Source: Oscillatoriales cyanobacterium
GTDB taxonomy: Bacteria; Cyanobacteriota; Cyanobacteriia; CACIAM-69d
Length of the DNA: 64,000 bases
Direction: 5' to 3'
Assembly (NCBI GenBank): GCA_004292515.1
Contig: RDXB01000029.1
Coordinates: forward strand, 18,343 to 82,342
Position numbers and translations under genes: made by a program. Position 1 is the first letter of the stretch; the number at the start of each line of letters is the position of its first letter. The notes under the pieces were generated by a model. That model saw only the letters and a program-made list of their open reading frames with translations, made no database searches and was not told where the DNA came from. Shown here in pieces: positions 1 to 9,849 of this stretch.

Positions 1-507
1 AAAGAGCCGCCGGGGATGGCGCAGCAACAGTTCTAGCAGGCTGTATTCTTTGGGGCTGAGTTTGACGGGGCGATCGCGGTAGGTGACTTGACCCGAGCTG
101 GGATCCAGTCGCAAAAAGCCCCACTCCAAAACCGGGGCATCGGCCGATCGCTGCCGTCGCAACAGGGCGCGCACCCGGGCCATCAACTCTGGCACAGTAC
201 AGGGCTTGACGACGTAATCATCGGCCCCTGCATCCAGCCCCCGCACTTTGTCTTCGGTTTCGCCCCGCGCCGTCAGCAGCAAAATTGGCCCCGTGTATTT
301 TTCACGCCGCAACTGCCGACAAAGACTCAACCCATCCAAACGGGGCAAACTAACATCCAAAATCACCAAATCGTAGGTAAACGATCGGGTGTAGTCCAAT
401 CCTTCCTGGCCATCTTCAGCCACATCCACAACATAAAACTGCTCGGCCAACGCAGCACCGAGGGTGTGGGAGATGGTGGGATCGTCTTCGACGAGCAAAA
501 ATCTCAC
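1..507 (-). CDS. OmpR/PhoB-type response regulator, truncated by the window edge (GTG start at 507)
   Basis: Reverse complement reads VRFLLVEDDPTISHTLGAALAEQFYVVDVAEDGQEGLDYTRSFTYDLVILDVSLPRLDGLSLCRQLRREKYTGPILLLTARGETEDKVRGLDAGADDYVVKP...LSPKEYSLLELLLRHPRR: receiver domain (DD, D, T, K) followed by the start of a winged-helix domain. It is missing from the ORF track because it is open at the edge. Confidence 0.9.
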   Translation of the reverse strand, partial: MRFLLVEDDPTISHTLGAALAEQFYVVDVAEDGQEGLDYTRSFTYDLVILDVSLPRLDGLSLCRQLRREKYTGPILLLTARGETEDKVRGLDAGADDYVVKPCTVPELMARVRALLRRQRSADAPVLEWGFLRLDPSSGQVTYRDRPVKLSPKEYSLLELLLRHPRRLF

Positions 508-711
508 GAATAGACCTGAAGAATCGCTTTGACACTCCCTGGCGTAAACGCACGGGGATTCTTTAATCTACGAGCCGACTTGCTTTGACAGAATTACTCC
601 AACCAAGATAGAGAACGAATCTCCTAAATCGAATCTCCTAAATCGAAAAGCGACCGAGTTTCCTTGGGAGGATGTCTGAGCATGGCCCTTCAGCTCGCGC
701 CCAACACCCAC

Positions 712-858
712 AGGACTTATGCAAAATCTCAATTGTCTCCATCTCCCAACTCCTGCTCCCAGAGCGAGGGCAGGAGAGTCAGTATGATTCGGATTCCCCT
801 CGCCCGACTTGGCAGAGGGGGTTGGGGTGAGGGTTTCAGAAAATCCTGCGTAAGTCCT
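712..858. repeat. MITE-like element with terminal inverted repeats AGGACTTAYGCA
   Basis: Left end AGGACTTATGCAAAATCTC; right end AAAATCCTGCGTAAGTCCT (reverse complement AGGACTTACGCAGGATTTT). No ORF with recognisable domains inside. Confidence 0.6.
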
Positions 859-999
859 AACCTATTCGCCGAAGGATCAGGGACTACAGGGGCTACAGGG
901 GCTAAGGCTCTTACCCGATCGACTGGTTCCCATGATGTTCCACTGGGTCTTGTTCATGGGTTGTTCATGGGATGCACGACTGGGTAAGGCGCTGGCCTC

Positions 1000-2511
1000 C
1001 TAGACCTGTAAGCGGCTTTGGAGTGCGAGTTTTGCTTGCTCGCGATCGTCGAAATGCACTTTTTCAGTCCCCAGGATTTGGTAGTCCTCGTGGCCCTTGC
1101 CGGCAATTAACACGCAGTCGCCGGGCTGGGCTTCGAGGATGGCACGCCGGATGGCTGCAGCCCGATCGCCCTCCACCGTAAACGCAGCTGCCGGATCAAT
1201 GCCGGCCACCACGTCGTCGAGAATACGCTGGGGGTCTTCCGTGCGCGGGTTGTCGGAGGTGACGATCGCCCAGTCCGACAGCTCGGCAGCGATTTTGCCC
1301 ATGATTGGCCGCTTGGTGCGATCGCGATCGCCCCCGCAACCAAATACGCAAATCAGCCGACCCGCCACAAACGGCCGCGCCGCTCGCAAGGCATTATCCA
1401 AGCTGTCGGGCGTGTGGGCATAGTCCACGATCGCACTGATGTCTTGCGGCCGGGGCCCATCGGTCACCACCCGCTGCATTCGACCCGGCACCCCCGGAAA
1501 CTGAGGCAAGACCGCCGCCATCGCCGCCAAATCCAACCCTAAATGACAACCTGCCGCCGCCGCCGCCAGCCAGTTTTGCAAATTGAACTGACCGACCAGG
1601 GGCGAGCGAAACGCCACTGACCCCAAGGGCCCATGTAACTGGCCGCTGACCCCCTCCAGGCCGTAGGTCAACTCGCTGAGATAAAAATCAGCGGCGCTGT
1701 CTTCAACGCTATAGGTCCAACGGCGATCGAGCGGCAGTTGGCCGGCCAACCGTCGGCCGTAGGGATCATCCCAATTAATGATGGCTCGGCCTGCCAAGTA
1801 GTCGCCCCCAAACAGCAGCGCCTTAGCATCAAAATAGGACTCCATCGTGCCGTGGAAGTCTAAGTGGTCTTGGGTCAAGTTGGTGAACACGGCCACCTCA
1901 AACCCACAACCCTGCACCCGTCGCTGCACCAGGGAATGGGAGCTGACTTCCATCACCGCATGGGACGCACCGGCCGATCGCGCCGCTGCGAGCTGACCTT
2001 GCAAGTCCACCGCAAAGGGCGTAGTGTGCACCGCCGTCTGTTCAAATCCGGGCCAGCGCACCACCAAAGTACCCAGCAAGGCTGTGGGATGATTTGCCGA
2101 TCGCAGCAAATATTCAATCAGTTGCGTGGTGGTGGTTTTGCCATTGGTGCCGGTCACACCCACCAGGGTCAGGTGCTGGGCCGGGTTGCCATAGAAGGCC
2201 GCTGCCAACTCCGCGCAAGCGCCCACCACATCCGTTGCTCGTACCAGACAAGGGCCGATTGGGTCTGGTGGCTGGGCCGCTGCGATCGCCGGAGACACGA
2301 CCGCCGCGATCGCCCCGGACTCGATCGCATTGCGCCAAAACTCGCCCCCGTCAACCCGCGTTCCCGGCAACCCAATGAACAAATCGCCCATCTGACAGGC
2401 CTGAGAATTAGTCTGCAAGCCTTTGACCGGTAGATCCAGCGCCGGGTGCTCCATCACCGCCAACTCCGTCGTGACAGCGGCCAGCAGTTCGCGCAACGTC
2501 ATCGGTTCCAT
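1000..2511 (-). CDS. murE: UDP-N-acetylmuramoyl-L-alanyl-D-glutamate--2,6-diaminopimelate ligase
   Basis: Mur ligase P-loop VGVTGTNGKTTTTQ, DNPRTEDP (meso-DAP motif) and VDYAHTPDSL. The ORF extends to 2529; MEPMTLREL is the likelier start. Confidence 0.95.
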   Translation of the reverse strand: MEPMTLRELLAAVTTELAVMEHPALDLPVKGLQTNSQACQMGDLFIGLPGTRVDGGEFWRNAIESGAIAAVVSPAIAAAQPPDPIGPCLVRATDVVGACAELAAAFYGNPAQHLTLVGVTGTNGKTTTTQLIEYLLRSANHPTALLGTLVVRWPGFEQTAVHTTPFAVDLQGQLAAARSAGASHAVMEVSSHSLVQRRVQGCGFEVAVFTNLTQDHLDFHGTMESYFDAKALLFGGDYLAGRAIINWDDPYGRRLAGQLPLDRRWTYSVEDSAADFYLSELTYGLEGVSGQLHGPLGSVAFRSPLVGQFNLQNWLAAAAAGCHLGLDLAAMAAVLPQFPGVPGRMQRVVTDGPRPQDISAIVDYAHTPDSLDNALRAARPFVAGRLICVFGCGGDRDRTKRPIMGKIAAELSDWAIVTSDNPRTEDPQRILDDVVAGIDPAAAFTVEGDRAAAIRRAILEAQPGDCVLIAGKGHEDYQILGTEKVHFDDREQAKLALQSRLQV

Positions 2512-2524
2512 AGGCGCTTCCCTT

Positions 2525-2735
2525 GTCAATCGAGGTGGATGTCAATCGAGGTGAATATCAGTCGGGACAGATATCAGTCGAGGTGGATATCAGTCGGGAC
2601 AGATATCAGTCGAGGTGAATATCAGTCGGGACAGATATCAGTCGAGGTGAATATCAGTCGAGATAGATATCAATGGATATCAATCGAAATAAATATCAAT
2701 CGAGGTGGATATGAGTGGATATCGGTCGCAGTGAC
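2525..2735. repeat. 16-bp tandem repeat with two alternating unit types
   Basis: Units such as ATCAGTCGAGGTGRAT alternating with ATCAGTCGGGACAGAT, degenerating rightwards; directly upstream of murE. Confidence 0.9.
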
Positions 2736-2820
2736 GCAATATCCCAGAGTATCGATCGTGAACCGGTCTGATCGCGATTCCCATCGCAATCCCCAACAGA
2801 ATAGGCGAGGATTTACGGCC

Positions 2821-3165
2821 TTACCCAGCCGGGGATGGGTCAATCGTGTCAAAGGTGCGGCGCAAAAGCTGTTCGAGTTGAACGACTGTCGATCGCGGAC
2901 TCGGGCGGGCGATCGGCGCTTCTCGACCATCCGGCAAGCCATAGCGCAACACGGGAATGGCATATTCAAAGGCCGCCATCCACTCGGGCTGAGTCGTAAT
3001 ATCGCGCACTTCCACCGTAAAGCGTAGATCGCTCGACATTGCCACCAGATCCAGCTTTTCTTGCAAGCCTTCGCACAGATGACAGCCCGGTTTGGCATAC
3101 AAGATTAATGAGTGTGGGGATGGGGGCAGGCCCGCATCTAAATCAGTCCGATTCCAATCAGCCAT
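2821..3165 (-). CDS. glutaredoxin-family protein
   Basis: LILYAKPGCHLCEGLQEKLDL, the thioredoxin-fold CxxC motif of the DUF836/glutaredoxin-like group. Confidence 0.8.
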   Translation of the reverse strand: MADWNRTDLDAGLPPSPHSLILYAKPGCHLCEGLQEKLDLVAMSSDLRFTVEVRDITTQPEWMAAFEYAIPVLRYGLPDGREAPIARPSPRSTVVQLEQLLRRTFDTIDPSPAG

Positions 3166-3333
3166 AGTCAAACCCGTTCCATCCAAATTCACCTATTCAG
3201 CACCCATCCATCGCCAGATGGGTTTCATTACATCTCGATCATCCCCTTGATCATCCCGATCGCCGCCACTAAACTCAGCACCTCCGATTGTTTGAGTTTG
3301 GGATTAGGAGTTGAGGAGGGTGGCATGGATGGG

Positions 3334-5949
3334 TTATGGCTGGACACAGCGGCAGGCTGTGCCGGCCTCACAGAAGTTGCAGGCTTGATAATCCCGATCG
3401 GGATCAACAGGATAGGAACCGGTGGCCAAATGGTGGCGCAGGCGATCGACGAGTCCTTGCACGGCTGGATCGCGCTCATCAATGGCGATCGGCTTCGATC
3501 GACCGCCTTCCCGAATGCTGTAGTAGTAGGCATCGGTTACGGCTAGATCTGGATCAATTTGCTGGGCAGCGCTGGCATAGACCAACAGTTGTACGTCCAG
3601 CTTGACCTTGCCGCTGTTGTCCTTGGCTTTTTGGCCCTTGGCCTCGCCGCTTTTGTAGTCGATGAAGACCAGGCCCTCGGGCGATCGATCCACCCGATCG
3701 ATCGCCCCGCGCACCTTCAGCCCTTGCCACTCGCCGGTAAAGTCCAACTCGCAATGCAAAATTTCCCGCTCATGGGGCAAAAAGTCGGCTTGGGTCACCA
3801 GCCAGCGCAGTTGGGCCAGCAGCTCTTGTCGTTGGGCTGTCCAGGTTAGGTAGCGTGGAAGTTGCAGCTCGGTGGCGGCTTCGTCGAGCCAGCCGTCTAG
3901 CCGATCGACCAACTCTGAGGGTTGGCCATCTGGGCGATCGCGCCAGGCCTCACCCAGCTTTTGCAACACGCGGTGGTAGAGGCTGCCCTTGCTGTTGTGG
4001 GGTAAGTCTGCCTCGGTTTCGGCGGGTTCGTGTAGCCGCAGCACCCGACGGGCAAAGTATTTAAACGGACATTGCCCCAAATCGGTAATTTGGGAGGCGC
4101 TGAACCAGTGGTCATCCGGGTCGGTGGCCGCTTCATCCCCCAAGTGACCGGCAAACCGATCGGGCTGGGGCGTTTGCAGGCGCTGGCATTCCACCCGCCA
4201 AGTATGTTCCACCCAGGGGCGCAGGGGATCGGATTGGAGCTGGGCTGGGCGATCGGGCTGGGCCAGGTATTGTCGCCAGGTGGCGATCGGGCTGGCGGCG
4301 GGCACGGGCGGCGGGGCCATCGGTTCGATCGCCTCCAATAGGGCGCTGGGGGCCTGGGCCTTGCCGTCGTAGTGGTTTGGATAGGACAAGATCAACTGGT
4401 CATGTACTGCCGCTAGTGCCGCTTCGTTGTGCAACCGCTCTTGATTGGCTAAATCCGCTGTGCTGGCCATGGGGAACCCAGCCTGAGTTAGGTCGCGGCG
4501 ATCGAACCAGTCCAGCACCCAATTGGGGGCGATCGGGGCGGGCCACCAGGTTTCCACTACCCCCAGCCCAAACCCATAGCGGTAGCTTGCCCCCAGCACC
4601 GTGGCGGGGTTGTGCAGTTCCACGCCGCCACGCCCCGGATGCATAGGCACCGTGACCAACCCCAACAAATCTCGTAATTCCTGGGCAAATTCGCTTACGG
4701 TGAGTAGTTCCTCACTGGGGCGGGCCAATTCCACAATGTGCTCATCCAAACGACTAAAGGCGTTGGCTTCCCGGGGCCAAGCCTGGGCGATCGCCCGAAC
4801 CCCCAGTGATCGCCCGCAGTCCAACACCCATTGCACCCAAGCATCACGAGTTGTCCGCCCCTTTTTGAGCTGAGGGGCCAGGGCCGCAATCTCCGGGTCG
4901 AATGTCTCCCAGGCCTTGAGCCGATCGGGTCGCAACCGTCGCACCTCTGCCCAGCGCTCATCGAGGCGATCGCGCACCACCGCATGGCGCAACAGCCGCA
5001 CGGTCGCTTCGTAATCCCAGTTTTGTTGCACGGCCTCCAGCAGGGTTTGGGCCCAACTGCCCACACGGGTTTCCGAAAGGGGCACACCATAGAGCAACCG
5101 CACCGGCAGCTCAAATTCTTGGGCCACTTCCAGTAACTTGGGCCCATAACGTCGCTCGTCCCGCGTCACCAACACCATCTCGTTGGCGGGTATGCCGTCG
5201 CTCAGATGCTGCTTGATGCGGGCCAAGACCCACCGCACTTCGTCTTCTAGGGTGGCAAAGCCGATCGCCTGCTGCTGCGGTTGGGCCGGGTTGGCGGGGG
5301 TTGCCTCAGCAATCACCCAGCCCCGATCTCGCAAATTTGCCACGGCGCGATCGAAGGCGGGATGGACTGGCAACCATAAACAACTGCCCGGCCCCGCCAG
5401 CCGATCGAGCAGGGCGATCGCATCAGGGCCCAATTGCCCATCTCCCCAAAGGGCTAGCTTCAGGGGCAGAGGGCGGGTGGTTGGTTGGCCTTGGGCGATC
5501 GCTCGCTCGGCAAACCAGTATTGCTGGGCCGGATCAATTCGATCGCCCAATCGCTCTGTGTAGATCAAGGCCGTTTGGGCCAACTGCCGCGCCCGCTCAC
5601 CCACCACCTCGCTGGCCGCCAAGGCAACCAAATCCAACCCGTTTTGCAACAGCTCCCGAATTGTCGGGGCGATCGCATTGGCATGGGCGATCGGATCAAC
5701 CCCGGGCCACACCTGCTCCACCGCCGATCGCAGGGCCCGCTGTCGTTGCACCATTGGCGCAATTCGCCCATCCAGCCGCAGCCGCCCCAACAGTTGCCCC
5801 AGGGATTGCCCCGCCCCCTTTAGGCCGATCGCACGAGCCGCTTGCCGGGTCGGTGTCAAAACCCAGTCAAAGGTCGTCTGGGCGATCGTCTGCCGAACGC
5901 GATCGGGGTCAGCCCCCAGCCACACCGTCCGCTCCAGGGTTTCAGCCAT
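3334..5949 (-). CDS. PD-(D/E)XK nuclease family protein, AddB/RecB-like
   Basis: C-terminal RecB-type nuclease region (ELDFTGEWQGLKVRGAIDRVDRSPEGLVFIDYKSGE) and a Cys pattern (CPFKYF ... CNFCEAGTACRC) like the AddB Fe-S nuclease. No Walker A motif seen in the N-terminal part. Confidence 0.85.
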   Translation of the reverse strand: MAETLERTVWLGADPDRVRQTIAQTTFDWVLTPTRQAARAIGLKGAGQSLGQLLGRLRLDGRIAPMVQRQRALRSAVEQVWPGVDPIAHANAIAPTIRELLQNGLDLVALAASEVVGERARQLAQTALIYTERLGDRIDPAQQYWFAERAIAQGQPTTRPLPLKLALWGDGQLGPDAIALLDRLAGPGSCLWLPVHPAFDRAVANLRDRGWVIAEATPANPAQPQQQAIGFATLEDEVRWVLARIKQHLSDGIPANEMVLVTRDERRYGPKLLEVAQEFELPVRLLYGVPLSETRVGSWAQTLLEAVQQNWDYEATVRLLRHAVVRDRLDERWAEVRRLRPDRLKAWETFDPEIAALAPQLKKGRTTRDAWVQWVLDCGRSLGVRAIAQAWPREANAFSRLDEHIVELARPSEELLTVSEFAQELRDLLGLVTVPMHPGRGGVELHNPATVLGASYRYGFGLGVVETWWPAPIAPNWVLDWFDRRDLTQAGFPMASTADLANQERLHNEAALAAVHDQLILSYPNHYDGKAQAPSALLEAIEPMAPPPVPAASPIATWRQYLAQPDRPAQLQSDPLRPWVEHTWRVECQRLQTPQPDRFAGHLGDEAATDPDDHWFSASQITDLGQCPFKYFARRVLRLHEPAETEADLPHNSKGSLYHRVLQKLGEAWRDRPDGQPSELVDRLDGWLDEAATELQLPRYLTWTAQRQELLAQLRWLVTQADFLPHEREILHCELDFTGEWQGLKVRGAIDRVDRSPEGLVFIDYKSGEAKGQKAKDNSGKVKLDVQLLVYASAAQQIDPDLAVTDAYYYSIREGGRSKPIAIDERDPAVQGLVDRLRHHLATGSYPVDPDRDYQACNFCEAGTACRCVQP

Positions 5950-6046
5950 CGCACGCTACTTCGCTCACTCAATCTGTTCAATCCTAGGCCATTCGCAATC
6001 AATCGCTTGGGCTGGGGGGCGGAGCCGTCGCTCCCGTCACCACAGC

Positions 6047-7333
6047 CTAGCGCCGACCGCGCCGACCAATGCTGCTGCGTACCCGGTTCCAAGCCGATCG
6101 CATCCGGCTGGAGCGGGATGTGCGGGTGGTGCGGCGGCGATCAACATCCACCTCAATCTCCACTTCGGGATCTGACTCCGACTCACTGGTCGCCACGGGT
6201 TCTGAGTCATTCGCCGCCGGTTCCGCATCTGGCGCGGCCGGTAACTGAGCCAGCAGAATTTGGGCTTGGCTGACGGCGGCAAAGTCGCGCTGCTTTTCAA
6301 ACCAGGTGGCCGCCTGCTGCAAGTCCGATCGCGCCTGGTTGGGTTGTTGACGATCGAAGTGAATCACCCCGCGCGCCAAATAAGCATCCGCCCGTTGAGC
6401 ATCCAAAGCGATCGCCTGATCCAAGTCGGCCACCGCCCCCGCTGCATCTCCAAACTCGTAGCGCAGTTGACCACGATAGAGATAGCCCTCCACCAGTTTG
6501 TCGTTGGCCACCACTACCCGATCGAGCGCCCCCAGCGCCGATCGATACTCCTGCAAATTCATCCAGGCAATGCCCTGGCCCAGATGGGATTCCGCTAGCT
6601 TGGCATTTTGGGCGATCGCTTGCTGAAACCAGCCGATCGCCTCCCGGTAGCGACCCGCGTTCAACTCCTGCACCCCCCGATCGTTAAACTCCACCGCCTG
6701 CACCGCCACCGCTAACTGCTGCTCGATCGCCGCCCGATTGTTACGGTAGGTCGCTAACTTCCCTTGTAGGGCGATCGCCTCGGGCCCGTCTTGGGGTGCA
6801 GCTTCCAGGGCGGTGATCGCCTGCTGCCACTTGTCTCGGGCATTGCGCCAAACCACCGGCGGATGGGGCGGATTTTGCACCAACAGCGCCGCATCCATAG
6901 CTGCGGTTTCCGCCGTTTTGAAAGACTGGGCTAGCTTTAGTGCGCGATCGAGCTGGGCTGCTTGGGCTTGCAAAAAGGGGAGTTGTGCTTGGGCCGCCGA
7001 GCCGCCCAACCCCGGCCAAGTCGGCATCCACTGCAACCATTGGATCTGTTGAGTGAGATCCCGCCGGGCAGCAGCCAAGTCCTTCAGTTGGCCCATTCGA
7101 GTAGCTTGGCGCGCCTGATCCAGCACCGTTGTCGATCGCCCCAGCACCCAAGTCTGAATCCCCCAAAGCCCACCCCCGATCGCGCCCAATCCCAGCAACC
7201 CCAGCAGCCACCACCGACCAATGGCAGGCAGTTGCGGACGGATCGCCTGGGAGCGAATAGTTTTGGGGTGAATAGTTTTGGGGCGAATAGTTTTGGGCGA
7301 TCGTGCTGAAGCGTCAGTCGCTGGCTTGGCCAT
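6047..7333 (-). CDS. membrane-anchored tetratricopeptide repeat protein with Arg-rich tail
   Basis: N-terminal TM segment (WWLLGLLGLGAIGGGLWGI), TPR units (GRYREAIGWFQQAIAQNAKLAESHLGQGIAW...), C-terminus RRRTTRTSRSSRMRSAWNRVRSSIGRRGRR. Confidence 0.75.
   Translation of the reverse strand: MAKPATDASARSPKTIRPKTIHPKTIRSQAIRPQLPAIGRWWLLGLLGLGAIGGGLWGIQTWVLGRSTTVLDQARQATRMGQLKDLAAARRDLTQQIQWLQWMPTWPGLGGSAAQAQLPFLQAQAAQLDRALKLAQSFKTAETAAMDAALLVQNPPHPPVVWRNARDKWQQAITALEAAPQDGPEAIALQGKLATYRNNRAAIEQQLAVAVQAVEFNDRGVQELNAGRYREAIGWFQQAIAQNAKLAESHLGQGIAWMNLQEYRSALGALDRVVVANDKLVEGYLYRGQLRYEFGDAAGAVADLDQAIALDAQRADAYLARGVIHFDRQQPNQARSDLQQAATWFEKQRDFAAVSQAQILLAQLPAAPDAEPAANDSEPVATSESESDPEVEIEVDVDRRRTTRTSRSSRMRSAWNRVRSSIGRRGRR
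7253..7297. repeat. 15-bp in-frame coding tandem repeat, 3 copies
   Basis: GYGAATAGTTTTGGG x3, encoding PKTIR/PKTIH/PKTIR near the N-terminus of the TPR protein. Confidence 0.9.
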
Positions 7334-7443
7334 GGTGCGAATTGCCCGATCTGAGTAGATGTGAAAATACTTGAGCGAGGGCAGTCAAAACCTCACAAAT
7401 ATTTTACGAGCAATCCTGCACATCCTCACGATTTTAGATTTGA

Positions 7444-8271
7444 TCAGATGCCGATTTCTTGGCGGAAGAAGTCGGCTAACTCTGGGCGCGATGCGATCAG
7501 ACAGGGGTTCGATCGCCGGCCGTAGTTTTGCCCCGGCTCCAGGGGAAAGGGCGGATAGTCTGCTAGGGAAATCCAAGTGGCCCCGGCTCCTTGCAAAATC
7601 ACCCACACGGCGGCAATATCCCAGGCCTTGGGCGTGAGTTCGTAGGCTCCGAGCATACTGCCGATCGCCACGGCCATCAGGTTGTAGCTCGCTGACCCCA
7701 GGGAGCGGACTTTGCAAGTAAAGGGTCGGGGCAAAAACTCCACGCTACGGGTGCAGAAGCTAAAGGTTTTGTTGGGGCCCGGATCGGCGCTGGTCACGCG
7801 AGCGGGCCGGCCGTTGTAGAACGCGCCCGGCTCCAAATCTAAGCCCGTTTCGCCGGGCCAAAAGCCCCAGCAGGCTTCCCGGGTGGGCGGATAGTACAAA
7901 TAGCCAAACACCGGCCAGCCCCGGTAAAGCAAGCCGATCGAAATGCCCCAAATCGGAATGCCATAGCTGAAATTTGTTGTGCCATCGATCGGGTCAATCA
8001 CCCAACACCAATCGCCCGCTGGAAAATCGTGGTTGCCCTCTTCGCTCAACAGGCCATGCTCAGGGAAGCGCTCTTGGACCGCCGCTTTCAGGGTGGCATC
8101 GGCCCAGGTGTCGGAACGGGTCAGCAGGGAGCCGTCTGCCTTTTCGGTGGTGGCCCGATCGCCCGCAAAGTCCTGCAAGAGTTGCTCGCCCACCCGCTGG
8201 GCCAGGGCCGCGATGAAGTCCAGAGTTTCCGTCCAAAAGGCGCGATCGGGCATGGTCATGGCGGACAGCAT
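7444..8271 (-). CDS. inositol monophosphatase family protein
   Basis: WVIDPIDGTTNFSYGIPIWGISIGLL (IMPase motif) and AYELTPKAWDIAAVWVILQGAGA. Confidence 0.9.
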   Translation of the reverse strand: MLSAMTMPDRAFWTETLDFIAALAQRVGEQLLQDFAGDRATTEKADGSLLTRSDTWADATLKAAVQERFPEHGLLSEEGNHDFPAGDWCWVIDPIDGTTNFSYGIPIWGISIGLLYRGWPVFGYLYYPPTREACWGFWPGETGLDLEPGAFYNGRPARVTSADPGPNKTFSFCTRSVEFLPRPFTCKVRSLGSASYNLMAVAIGSMLGAYELTPKAWDIAAVWVILQGAGATWISLADYPPFPLEPGQNYGRRSNPCLIASRPELADFFRQEIGI

Positions 8272-8354
8272 CGGGGATGAAAGAACCAAACAGAAATAAG
8301 CCAAACAAAAAACGACCGCTCACGTTATCGTGTGCGATCGTTTCCTGTCTCCGA

Positions 8355-8441
8355 CGGAGAGGGGGGGATTCGAACCCCCGTTGACGTTGCCGCCAAACTT
8401 GATTTCGAGTCAAGCGCATTCAACCGCTCTGCCACCTCTCC
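8355..8441 (-). tRNA. tRNA-Ser(CGA)
   Basis: Reverse complement GGAGAGGTGGCAGAGCGGTTGAATGCGCTTGACTCGAAATCAAGTTTGGCGGCAACGTCAACGGGGGTTCGAATCCCCCCCTCTCCG: 7-bp acceptor stem, anticodon loop CTCGAAA (CGA), long variable arm, GGTTCGAATCC T-arm, G73. Confidence 0.96.
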
Positions 8442-8796
8442 AGGTGAGCGAAGTCAATATTAGCAGCAATGGCTAGTTTTGCGAAACCGGCAACCCAATT
8501 TTTTTTGAGCGGCTTGGGAGCAAGTTAGGAGCGGGTTGGGAATAGGGCGCTGGCAAGGGGCAACGCGATCGCGCCCCGCTGCGGAATTGGCTATTCTGGT
8601 GTCCAGACCATCGATTGACAGCGATTGGGAGCCGATCCGATGGGTTGGCTCTCGATCGATGGAACGCTGGCCCGATCTATTTCCCTCTCATCTGATTCCT
8701 GATCTCATCTGATTCCCTCTCATCTGACCTCTCATCTCGTTTTAATTTCCCTTTCAACTCAACAACTCTCGGACGGAACGCGGGACGGACAACAGC

Positions 8797-9849
8797 ATGC
8801 AAGCTTCGGGGCCAGCCGATCGATGGGTGCAAGTGGGGCGACGACTGCGGGCGATCGCCAGTGGTGACACAACTGAATACATCATCAAGCGGATCTTGCA
8901 GGCGCTGGTGACGCTGCTGTTGGCTTCGGCGTTGTGCTTTGCGATTGTTGAATTAGCCCCCGGTAGTTATCTAGACACGATCGCCCAAAATCCGCGTATC
9001 AGTGCCAAAACCCTCGCGGAATATACAACGCGCTTCGGTCTCGATCGCCCCCCGATCGAGCAATATTGGCGCTGGCTGTCCCAGGTGGTGACCCAAGGCA
9101 ACTTCGGCATCAGCTTTGTCTATCAGCGATCGGTGGTGTCCCTGTTGTTGGAGCGGATTCCTGCCACGTTGTATATGGCGCTGTTGTCTTTGGTGGCCAC
9201 CTGGATGGTCGGGATTCCGCTGGGGATTGTGGCGGCTGTGAACCAAAACCGCTGGGTCGATCGGATTCTGCAAGTGGTCAGCTATCTGGGCCAGGGCTTT
9301 CCCAGCTTCATTACTGCCCTGTTGCTGTTGTTTGTGGCCCAAAACCTGTCGCCCCTGTTGCCAGTGGGGGGCATGACCAGCCTCAACTTCAGTGAGCTAT
9401 CCGCGATCGAAAAGGTGCTGGACATTGGCTGGCACTCGATCTTACCGACGATCGCCCTCAGCATCACCGGCTTTGCAGGCTTGCAGCGCCTGATGCGCGG
9501 TCAGTTTCTAGACGTGTTGCGCCAAGACTACATCCGCACCGCCCGCGCCAAGGGCCTGCCAGAAAACCGCGTGATTTATGTCCATGCCCTCCGCAACGCC
9601 ATTAACCCCATGATTACCCTGCTGGGGTTTGAGTTTGCCAGCTTACTTGGCGGCGCGTTCATCACGGAATTTTTCTTTAACTGGCCCGGTTTGGGGCGGC
9701 TGATTTTACAAGCGGTGCAGGTGCAAGATCTATACCTGACAATGGCTAGCCTGATGATGGGGGCGGTGATGTTGATTGTGGGCAACCTGCTGGCGGATTT
9801 GTTGCTGAAGTTGGTTGATCCGCGCATTGATCTGAAATCGATGGAATAG
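8797..9849 (+). CDS. ABC transporter permease, dipeptide/oligopeptide DppB type
   Basis: YIIKRILQALVTLLLASALCFAIVELAPGSYLD and LRQDYIRTARAKGLPENRVIYVHALRNAINPMITLLG (EAA loop). Confidence 0.9.
   Translation: MQASGPADRWVQVGRRLRAIASGDTTEYIIKRILQALVTLLLASALCFAIVELAPGSYLDTIAQNPRISAKTLAEYTTRFGLDRPPIEQYWRWLSQVVTQGNFGISFVYQRSVVSLLLERIPATLYMALLSLVATWMVGIPLGIVAAVNQNRWVDRILQVVSYLGQGFPSFITALLLLFVAQNLSPLLPVGGMTSLNFSELSAIEKVLDIGWHSILPTIALSITGFAGLQRLMRGQFLDVLRQDYIRTARAKGLPENRVIYVHALRNAINPMITLLGFEFASLLGGAFITEFFFNWPGLGRLILQAVQVQDLYLTMASLMMGAVMLIVGNLLADLLLKLVDPRIDLKSME

Noticed and set aside
88-513. + strand 141-aa ORF
   Set aside because: Antisense to a clear response regulator on the minus strand.
2525-2735. 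Possible CRISPR array
   Set aside because: Units are contiguous 16-mers with no unique spacers and no cas genes nearby; it is a tandem repeat.
2446-3027. 193-aa + ORF across the 16-bp repeats
   Set aside because: All frames stay open across the repeat; the repeated peptide is a by-product and the ORF is antisense to murE's 5' end and the glutaredoxin-like gene.
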